DNA of 18,372 nt from an uncultured Eubacteriales bacterium (lineage in GTDB: Bacteria > Bacillota > Clostridia > Lachnospirales > Lachnospiraceae), in the NCBI GenBank assembly GCA_900321505.1, contig ONWK01000101.1, positions 1-18,372 on the forward strand, read 5' to 3'. Each line of letters starts with the position of its first letter. Position 1 is the stretch's first letter. The notes beneath the pieces are model-generated. The model was given only the letters and a program-made list of their open reading frames with translations. It was not told the DNA's origin and ran no database searches. The position numbers and the translations under genes were made by a program. Below are positions 7,773 through 12,804 of the stretch, in pieces.

Positions 7773-9504
7773 TTGAGACCACCTCCTCCTGCTGAAGCTG
7801 GGAGCGGCAGATCTCCTGATATGTCTCACAATCCTCGAGCAGGGATTCGTGAGTACCTGACCCCATAAGGCATCCGTCCTCAAGTACCAGAATACGGTCC
7901 GCAGCCCGTACCGTGGATACACGCTGGGACACGAGGAATGTGGTTGTGGATCCCTCTCTTTTACGGAGGGCTTTCCTTAACGCTGCATCCGTGGCAAAAT
8001 CCAGTGCGGAAGCACTGTCATCAAGGATAAGAATATCCGGATCCTTAACCAAAGCTCTTGCTATGGTAAGCCGCTGGCGCTGTCCTCCCGAGAGGTTCTT
8101 TCCACCCTGACTCAGTTTATAATCCAGCATTTCCTGTTTTTCTTTTACAAAGGCAGAGGCCTGGGCAGTATCCAGCGCCTTCCAGAGCTCATCCTCCGAA
8201 GCATCCGGATCTCCCCACCGGAGATTATCTGCTATGGTACCGGAGAAGAGTACTGCCTTCTGGGGCACTATACCGATCTTTGACCTCAGCTGCTTTTTCG
8301 GGTAATCCTCAACGGGACTGCCGTCTATCCTGATCTCTCCGCCGGAGATATCATAGAATCTGGGTATTAGGTTGACTAATGTGGATTTACCGGCGCCGGT
8401 TCCGCCGATTATACCGATGGTTTCCCCCGGCATTGCCGTGAAGCTGATATGGGAAAGAGCGGTCTCGCCGCCTCCCCCGTAGGAGAAGCTTACATCCTTA
8501 AACTCTACTCTGGGAACAGTACCGTTATTCTGCTCTACCGTATTATCACGGAAAGCCACAGCTGACTCGGCATCAAAGATCTCTTCCACCCTTTTCAGAG
8601 CAGCTATGGATTTGGTCATGGTTATGATCAGATTGGCAAGCTTTATCAGTTCTACAAGGATCTGGGACATATAATTCACAAGAGCCACAACCTGCCCCTG
8701 TGTAAGGTCTCCCGCATCCACACGGATAGCACCGAAATGTATGAGCGCTGCGATACCCAGATTTACGATCACATAGGTGACCGGATTCATCAGCGCCGTG
8801 ATCTTTCCGACAAATACCTGAGAACGCATAAGCTCTTCACTGGTATCATCATAAGCCTTTTTTTCCTGCTCCTCACGGCGGAACGCACGGATAATGCGGA
8901 CGCCCAGCAGATTTTCCCTGGTCTGCAGCGTCACACGGTCAAGCTTATTCTGAACCTTTCGGTATAAGGGGATCGAAAGAAATGTTATGGAGAATACCAC
9001 TGCAACAAGCACCGGCAGTACTATAAGAAAGATCAGCGCTATATGCGCATCCACTGTAAAAGCCATGATCACGGCTCCGAATACGATGAAGGGAGAACGC
9101 AGGAAAAGACGCAGGACCATATTTACACCGGTCTGCACCTGAGTCGTATCGCTTGTCATCCTCGTGACAAGTGTTGAGGTCCCGAAGCTGTCAAGCTCAC
9201 GGTAACCCAGGGTATTTATCTTGCGGAACAGATCCCTTCTCAGCTCAAGGCCCACGGAGGATGCTGCCGAAGCCGAAAAATACTGGGCTGTAACGGAGCA
9301 TCCGAAGCCCACTGCGGCAAGCAGAAGAAGAACTCCTCCCATGCCCAGAACAAGGCCCTTATCTCCTGCTCCGATACCGTCATCTATCATTTTAGCCACA
9401 GCAAGAGGCACCAACAGTTCAAAGATAGCTTCAAGCATCTTGAACAGCGGTGCCATTATAGTCTGCAGCTTATAATTTTTTAAATATCCTGCTATAAATT
9501 TCAT
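7765..9504 (-). CDS. ABC exporter half-transporter, subunit with degenerate ATP site
   Basis: A 579-residue half-transporter has its exporter domain at about 15-305 and its ATPase domain at 333-570. Walker A is GGTGAGKST (367-375), the Q-loop is VPQKAVLFSGT, and the signature is a perfect LSGGQ (471-475). Walker B reads ILILDD, so the catalytic Glu is Asp496, and the switch His is replaced by Gln527 (LVSQRVST). This is the degenerate-site partner (BmrC/LmrC type). Its intact LSGGQ completes the competent site on the downstream subunit. The N-terminus (MKFIAGYLKNYKLQTIMAPL) matches the family start. The ATG at 9504 lacks a good Shine-Dalgarno, unlike nearly every other gene here, and sits 20 bases after the LCP gene, so expression may depend on coupling to the upstream gene. 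Confidence 0.92.
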   Translation of the reverse strand: MKFIAGYLKNYKLQTIMAPLFKMLEAIFELLVPLAVAKMIDDGIGAGDKGLVLGMGGVLLLLAAVGFGCSVTAQYFSASAASSVGLELRRDLFRKINTLGYRELDSFGTSTLVTRMTSDTTQVQTGVNMVLRLFLRSPFIVFGAVIMAFTVDAHIALIFLIVLPVLVAVVFSITFLSIPLYRKVQNKLDRVTLQTRENLLGVRIIRAFRREEQEKKAYDDTSEELMRSQVFVGKITALMNPVTYVIVNLGIAALIHFGAIRVDAGDLTQGQVVALVNYMSQILVELIKLANLIITMTKSIAALKRVEEIFDAESAVAFRDNTVEQNNGTVPRVEFKDVSFSYGGGGETALSHISFTAMPGETIGIIGGTGAGKSTLVNLIPRFYDISGGEIRIDGSPVEDYPKKQLRSKIGIVPQKAVLFSGTIADNLRWGDPDASEDELWKALDTAQASAFVKEKQEMLDYKLSQGGKNLSGGQRQRLTIARALVKDPDILILDDSASALDFATDAALRKALRKREGSTTTFLVSQRVSTVRAADRILVLEDGCLMGSGTHESLLEDCETYQEICRSQLQQEEVVSNA

Positions 9505-9524
9505 ACAAATCTTAAGTTCGGGTA

Positions 9525-10940
9525 CTAATTTTCTGTTGTGATCTCTATCCCTTTAAACAGCCATTCCTTAAGTAATTCGGAATTCTTCTGAAGATCAGGA
9601 ACCAGTACCATCATCTTATTGATGGTCTCATTCTTATATGCCCTGTCCTCAGGAACACGATGACTCTCTCCCATGTTCACGCCCTCTGTTGCAACATAGT
9701 AAACATAGCCGAGTATCTCCATATCTGTCATATCCGTTGCGATATAAGGAAGGATGCTGTTTACAAAGTCAACCTGCTCGGACAGGGGAAGCTTATTGAT
9801 ATTTTTAAACGCCTCCGTTATAACCTTTCTCTGACGTTCGGTACGTTCAAAATCCGAACGTCCTACATAACGGGTTCTGGCATAAGCCAGCGCCTGTTCA
9901 GGCGTAAGGGAATTCATACCCTCCTTGAGGTTCCATTCGCTGTCGGGAAGGCCCTCCTCGGCATTCATGGCATTTCCCATACGGTTCAGATACTCTACCT
10001 CATCCTTGTTGAGCTCTATATTAATATTTCCGACAGCAGTCATGGCCTTGATGAAGCCTTCGAAATTGATCTCTACGCGATTATCGATCTGTATGCCGAA
10101 ATCATGCTCTATGGTCTCCTTTAAAAGAGACGAACCACCGAAGGTGTAGGCCGCATTGATCCTGTTATCGCTGTATCCGGGAATGGGAACATACATATCC
10201 CTCATAAATGAAACGAGGGTGATCTCATTTGTCTTCTTATTGATGCTGCATAATATCATACTGTCCGAACGGGCTGAACCGGTATCTCCGGGACGGCTGT
10301 CATTTCCTATAAGGAGGATATTTTTTATATCCGAATCCTTCATAACATCTTCATACAGCTTGCCCCAGTCCACCTCTTCGGCATCTATGGTATCCTCCGG
10401 CGCATCTGAGGATGTTTCAAAGGTTTCCGTACTCGGATCCAGTCTGGGCTTATCCTCGATCCTGGGTACACGCCCGAGGTAGATCTTTACTGCGATAAAT
10501 GCCGCAAGCGCAAGCACAAAAATACCTATGCCGACACCGATAAGGATCTTGGCCCACCTTGGAAGCTTTTTATCCTTCTCTGCCTCTTCGGGATCAGGAT
10601 CATCATAGTATTCAACGGTAATATCCTCATCCCCGGAGTCCTCCTGCCGATCCTGAGCATTCCTTTTTTCATCCGGAAATAATTGCTTAACACCGGAATC
10701 CGGATCCGTTTTTTTCCCATATCCATCGGTATATGTCGGATCCAGCAAGACCGTTTTTTCATCATCCTCCTGGTAGTCAGGGTCAAGCATTACCGTTTTT
10801 GCATCTCCTTCCGGATTGTCAGGATCAAGCTTTATCGTTTTTGCATCCCCTTCCGGATTGTCAGGATCAAGCAGTACCGTTTTGGCATCTCCTTCCGGAT
10901 TGTCCAGATTCATTTCATCCGGGTTTCTATCATCATTCAT
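9525..10940 (-). CDS. LCP (LytR-CpsA-Psr) family protein with repeated cytoplasmic tail
   Basis: This 471-residue protein has one membrane helix at about 130-155 (WAKILIGVGIGIFVLALAAF), which puts an acidic N-terminal tail of about 128 residues in the cytoplasm and the LCP domain outside. The LCP domain (about 205-370) shows NILLIGNDSR, RSDSMIL (R224, D226), SFMRDMYVPIPG (R247, D248), NRINAAYTFGG (R260) and ARTRYVGRSDFERTERQ, the Arg/Asp set that binds the polyprenyl-pyrophosphate substrate. LCP enzymes move glycopolymers from the lipid carrier to peptidoglycan. The tail carries four 14-residue repeats at 13-68 ending KT(V/I)(L/K/M)LDP. It lies 72 bases after the dtxR-type gene, with no clear promoter between. 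Its Shine-Dalgarno is weak (GGGGATGG, distant). Family assignment is firm; the polymer attached is unknown. Confidence 0.92.
   Translation of the reverse strand: MNDDRNPDEMNLDNPEGDAKTVLLDPDNPEGDAKTIKLDPDNPEGDAKTVMLDPDYQEDDEKTVLLDPTYTDGYGKKTDPDSGVKQLFPDEKRNAQDRQEDSGDEDITVEYYDDPDPEEAEKDKKLPRWAKILIGVGIGIFVLALAAFIAVKIYLGRVPRIEDKPRLDPSTETFETSSDAPEDTIDAEEVDWGKLYEDVMKDSDIKNILLIGNDSRPGDTGSARSDSMILCSINKKTNEITLVSFMRDMYVPIPGYSDNRINAAYTFGGSSLLKETIEHDFGIQIDNRVEINFEGFIKAMTAVGNINIELNKDEVEYLNRMGNAMNAEEGLPDSEWNLKEGMNSLTPEQALAYARTRYVGRSDFERTERQRKVITEAFKNINKLPLSEQVDFVNSILPYIATDMTDMEILGYVYYVATEGVNMGESHRVPEDRAYKNETINKMMVLVPDLQKNSELLKEWLFKGIEITTEN
10737..10904 (-). repeat. four in-frame 42-bp repeats encoding the LCP cytoplasmic tail
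   Basis: Four tandem 42-base units encode residues 13-26, 27-40, 41-54 and 55-68. The first three read D-N-P-E-G-D-A-K-T-x-x-L-D-P; the fourth is diverged (DYQEDDEKTVLLDP). The Thr occurs exactly every 14 residues at 21, 35, 49 and 63. The high DNA identity of the first three units suggests recent slippage or recombinational expansion; the fourth unit keeps KT..LDP despite divergence. Confidence 0.85.
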
Positions 10941-11012
10941 TCTTCAGATCCATCCCCAATATCTTTTTTACATCAAATTGTTCATCAGTCCACGACTCCG
11001 GATGCCGAACAG

Positions 11013-11408
11013 TTATTTCTGTTCAAAATCCTGAAAGTGCTGCTCACAGTATTTCTTCAGTGCAGTAAAGCTTTCGCTGCTGATGACATGCTCCATCCTG
11101 CACGCATCCTCCGTCGCATTCAGCTTGTCCACACCGAGCGCCATAAGGAACTGCGAAATAACCCTGTGACGTTCATAGATCATCTCTGCTATATTCTTTC
11201 CCTCATCAGTAAGATATATATATCCCTGATCTGTCACCGTGATGAGTTCCTTCTCCCGCAGATTCTTCATAGCTATACTGACGCTGGACTTCTTGAAATC
11301 AAGCTCCGTTGCTATATCAACCGCCCTCACTACCGGGAGCTTTTCGGAAAGCATGAGAATAGCTTCAAGGTAGTTTTCCATAGATTCATTAGATTTAGTA
11401 TTATGCAT
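11013..11408 (-). CDS. DtxR/MntR-family metal-dependent repressor, short form
   Basis: A 131-residue protein has an N-terminal winged helix (SMENYLEAILMLSE, then VRAVDIATELDFKKSSVSIAMKNL and the wing ITVTDQGYIYLT) and the metal-binding dimerisation domain. It lacks the C-terminal SH3-like domain of DtxR, like MntR. Aligned with MntR and DtxR ligands I see N12, E15, H81, C103, E106 and H107. The Cys in CRMEH matches DtxR Cys102 rather than MntR Glu99, which favours Fe(II) sensing, but the first ligand (MntR Asp8, DtxR Met10) is Asn. The ATG at 11408 follows AAGGGGGT by a short spacing. It has its own strong promoter and is first in the series dtxR-LCP-ABC-ABC-tex. Family is firm; iron preference is an inference. 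Confidence 0.9.
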   Translation of the reverse strand: MHNTKSNESMENYLEAILMLSEKLPVVRAVDIATELDFKKSSVSIAMKNLREKELITVTDQGYIYLTDEGKNIAEMIYERHRVISQFLMALGVDKLNATEDACRMEHVISSESFTALKKYCEQHFQDFEQK

Positions 11409-11414
11409 ATTACC

Positions 11415-11435
11415 CCCTTATTGCACCGGATAAGG
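11415..11435 (-). promoter_or_regulatory. leader hairpin overlapping the dtxR-type ribosome site
   Basis: CCTTAT (11416-11421) and ATAAGG (11430-11435) form a perfect 6-bp inverted repeat with an 8-base loop in the short leader of the regulator mRNA. The right arm as transcribed covers the start of the AAGGGGG ribosome site, so pairing could lower translation. It could also be a DNA operator. Confidence 0.35.
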
Positions 11436-11446
11436 CACGTTTAAAT

Positions 11447-11475
11447 ATTATACCAAACGACAGGAAATACCGCAA
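11447..11475 (-). promoter_or_regulatory. promoter of the dtxR-type gene
   Basis: The minus strand reads -35 TTGCGG (11475-11470), a 17-base spacer and a perfect -10 TATAAT (11452-11447) with TG at the extended position. The predicted start near 11440 leaves a leader of about 32 bases. It sits just outside the hairpin-repeat block. Confidence 0.75.
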
Positions 11476-11490
11476 GAGCAAATCCCACGC

Positions 11491-11525
11491 TGCCGGCATC
11501 TCATGTAAAATGAGCCTTGCCGGCA
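11491..11525. repeat. outer hairpin of the intergenic repeat block
   Basis: TGCCGGC (11491-11497) pairs with GCCGGCA (11519-11525), and CTCAT (11500-11504) pairs with ATGAG (11510-11514) inside it. The inner part contains GTAAAATGAGCC (11505-11516), whose exact reverse complement occurs at 11683-11694. The two copies are 12-bp inverted repeats bracketing the tandem repeats and the cruciform. Confidence 0.6.
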
Positions 11526-11611
11526 TCTCGGATTGCTTCGCAATCCTCGATGTCGCGGCTTCGCCTTGTCGGCATCTCGGATTGCTTCGCAATCCTCGAT
11601 GTCGCGGCTTC
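11514..11611. repeat. two tandem 49-bp hairpin repeats
   Basis: Copies at 11514-11562 and 11563-11611 differ at one position (C/T). Each contains a perfect 7-bp hairpin GGATTGC-TTC-GCAATCC flanked by TC/TC and by a second stem GCATC/GATGT, then a GC-rich GTCGCGGCTTC tail. A partial third match (TGCCGGCATCTC) occurs at 11491-11502. Open frames across this block are only translations of the repeat. Confidence 0.85.
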
Positions 11612-11618
11612 GCCGTAT

Positions 11619-11699
11619 ACCTCGTTGAGTCATGTTTTGCATGCAGGCAAGCCTGCACAAAACATGACTCAACGAGGTGCATGGCTCATTTTACGCGCA
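11619..11699. repeat. intergenic cruciform element A with conserved tail
   Basis: Perfect arms 11619-11639 and 11658-11678 (21 bp, inner 19 bp CTCGTTGAGTCATGTTTTG) enclose a loop that itself pairs (TGCAGGC 11642-11648 with GCCTGCA 11651-11657). The tail CATGGCTCATTTTACGCGCA is at 11680-11699. Loop (11644-11663) and tail match element B at 18195-18214 and 18233-18252 at 19/20 and 18/20 bases, while the outer arms differ. Confidence 0.85.
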
Positions 11700-11737
11700 A
11701 AAAGCCCGGTGACTGTTCCTGGGAAACTGTCACCGGG
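11699..11737 (-). terminator. intrinsic terminator, minus strand
   Basis: Arms 11729-11737 and 11705-11713 give a 9-bp stem (CCCGGTGAC / GTCACCGGG), extended by 3 bp past one mismatch. It is followed on the minus strand by CTTTTTG (11704-11698). There is no T-run on the plus side. It would end the candidate small RNA starting near 11825 and any read-through from the chorismate mutase gene. Confidence 0.75.
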
Positions 11738-11825
11738 TTACATATGATCATATATTTTGCGGGCCTGATCAACATCTGTTTCTTTTTTTTAGGGAGTACC
11801 GGAAAAGTTTTTTTCTCAGACCCGC
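11699..11825 (-). ncRNA. candidate small structured RNA, not recognised as a known family
   Basis: A strong minus-strand promoter predicts a transcript starting at G11825 and ending at the terminator at 11705-11737, about 125 nt. The 5' end forms a 10-bp stem with one G-U pair: GCGGGUCUGA (11825-11816) with UCAGGCCCGC (11768-11759). The enclosed 47 bases contain a small hairpin (GAAAA/UUUUC) and the unpaired motif UACUCCCU (11798-11791) followed by an A-run. A palindromic linker (AUAUGAUCAUAU) leads to the terminator. No start codon with a ribosome site and a sensible frame is seen, and no tRNA, 6S, SRP or riboswitch core that I know is recognisable. A regulatory small RNA, or an attenuated long leader for dtxR, are the two readings. 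Confidence 0.55.
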
Positions 11826-11828
11826 ATG

Positions 11829-11844
11829 GTTAGTTTATACTAAC
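11829..11844. promoter_or_regulatory. palindromic operator over the small-RNA -10
   Basis: GTTAGT (11829-11834) and ACTAAC (11839-11844) form a perfect inverted repeat with a 4-base spacer. Written as TTAG-N6-CTAA (11830-11843), it matches half-site sequence and spacing of one dimer in the published DtxR/IdeR consensus. It covers the -10 hexamer (11832-11837), so binding would block transcription. The adjacent DtxR-family gene is the obvious candidate ligand; this is inference. Confidence 0.55.
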
Positions 11845-11860
11845 ACAAGGTAGATGTCAA
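11832..11860 (-). promoter_or_regulatory. strong sigma-A promoter of the candidate small RNA
   Basis: The minus strand reads a perfect -35 TTGACA (11860-11855), a 17-base spacer and -10 TAAACT (11837-11832). An A-rich UP-like tract (AAAACGAAAAAAAGG) lies just upstream of the -35. The predicted start is G11825, which is also the first base of the 5' stem. Confidence 0.65.
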
Positions 11861-11928
11861 GAACCTTTTTTTCGTTTTACTGTGAACTTTGCGAATGACC
11901 TCTCTTTAGAGACGGTTTTTCCCGTGGG

Positions 11929-12804
11929 TTAAAGCCTGTAGCTTCCCAGTACACGGAAGTCCGAGGTTTCACTCTTAAGCTGGAAAAGCATGGCCCGGAT
12001 CTCCTTTTCAAGGATATTGGCACCAAGCTCTACCATAAAATAGTAATTCCAGTCACGGTGTCTATCGGGCTTTGAATGGATCTCGGTAAGATTTACTCCG
12101 TAATCCGCTATCATTGACAGAATGCTGGCAAGGCTTCCGCTGCGGTTGGGGCATACAAACATAAGCTTGACCCGGTTATCCTGCGGATCCGCGGTAAGTA
12201 CCGGTGAGCAGCTGACGATCTTTCTTCTGACGCCGCCCTTCTCCAGCACCCTGCAGCTGTTGATATAAAGAGGGTATTCCACCAGGATCCTGTGTAGCCC
12301 GTCATTTACGCCTATCCCGATCTCCTCCATCACACTTACGCAGGCATCCGCAGCGCCGCTCAGTACCGCATCCGCCGCCGCCGCATAATGCTCTGCATTT
12401 AACACCGCAACATTTTCCTCCAGGACAGGTGAACACAGCTCCCTTTCCTCATCGACACAGATCACGGTTTTTACCTGCGGCTGAACAGGAGAAGGCTCAA
12501 TCTCAAGACAGTCCCTGAGCTCAAGGGTCCTGCCGTACTGATATTTACGGCTTATCTCCATGATACGACGGATCACAGCCGTGTATTCCTTTAAAATGGA
12601 CGGATCGATGCTTTCAGTAAGTCTCGCGATTATGGCCTGTTCCCTGTCCGGTTTAAATATCTCATCCGCAGTTCTGGCTTTTATCCTGGCCACCTCATCC
12701 GCAAGGGCCATCCTTTCCCTGAAAAGATTCCTGATCTCCGCATCAACACGGTCTATATCCACGCGCACTTCCGGAAGCTCACGCTCTATTTTCTCATTAC
12801 TCAT
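11929..12804 (-). CDS. chorismate mutase with eroded prephenate dehydratase domain and ACT domain (PheA-like)
   Basis: A 291-residue protein resembles PheA but is about 70-90 residues short. The AroQ chorismate mutase domain (about 10-92) keeps residues matching the E. coli active site: R14, R31, K42, R54, E55, S85 and Q89. The C-terminal ACT domain (about 212-291) keeps the Phe-binding pattern GSL and NLTEIHSKP. Between them only about 100 residues remain of a domain that is normally about 185. The GxxGxxSH-type start and the central lobe are missing, the ENS motif reads EEI in VSVMEEIGIGVND, and the catalytic TRF motif aligns with RRK (193-195). No frameshift is seen. The ATG at 12804 follows GGGAGGG and overlaps the helicase gene by 8 bases. 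The likely activity is Phe-regulated chorismate mutase only, so dehydration of prephenate must occur elsewhere or be absent. Confidence 0.8.
   Translation of the reverse strand: MSNEKIERELPEVRVDIDRVDAEIRNLFRERMALADEVARIKARTADEIFKPDREQAIIARLTESIDPSILKEYTAVIRRIMEISRKYQYGRTLELRDCLEIEPSPVQPQVKTVICVDEERELCSPVLEENVAVLNAEHYAAAADAVLSGAADACVSVMEEIGIGVNDGLHRILVEYPLYINSCRVLEKGGVRRKIVSCSPVLTADPQDNRVKLMFVCPNRSGSLASILSMIADYGVNLTEIHSKPDRHRDWNYYFMVELGANILEKEIRAMLFQLKSETSDFRVLGSYRL

Noticed and set aside
10683..11444. Plus-strand open frame of 253 codons
   Set aside because: It is antisense to the LCP tail repeats and the dtxR gene; the apparent RIVRIKxYRF repeats only mirror the LCP DNA repeats.
11514..11611. 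CRISPR array
   Set aside because: There are only two directly abutting copies with no spacers and no cas genes.
11619..11678. Integron attC site or tRNA
   Set aside because: No integron core sites, cassette genes or integrase are seen, and there is no cloverleaf or T-loop sequence. The hairpin is perfectly paired, unlike attC.
11410..11682. Minus-strand open frames of 74-90 codons beginning MHLVESCFVQ / MSHVLCRLAC
   Set aside because: They translate the cruciform and 49-bp repeats, have no ribosome site, and overlapping frames on both strands give the same repeated peptide.
11898..11920. Plus-strand hairpin CCTCTC-TTTA-GAGACGG followed by TTTTT
   Set aside because: It resembles a terminator, but no plus-strand gene precedes it. 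It lies between the PheA-like stop and the small-RNA promoter, and the minus-strand version has no U-run.
11929..12804. Frameshifted pheA pseudogene
   Set aside because: The mutase, linker and ACT parts are in one uninterrupted frame with intact mutase residues and a good ribosome site; the loss is internal to the dehydratase domain.
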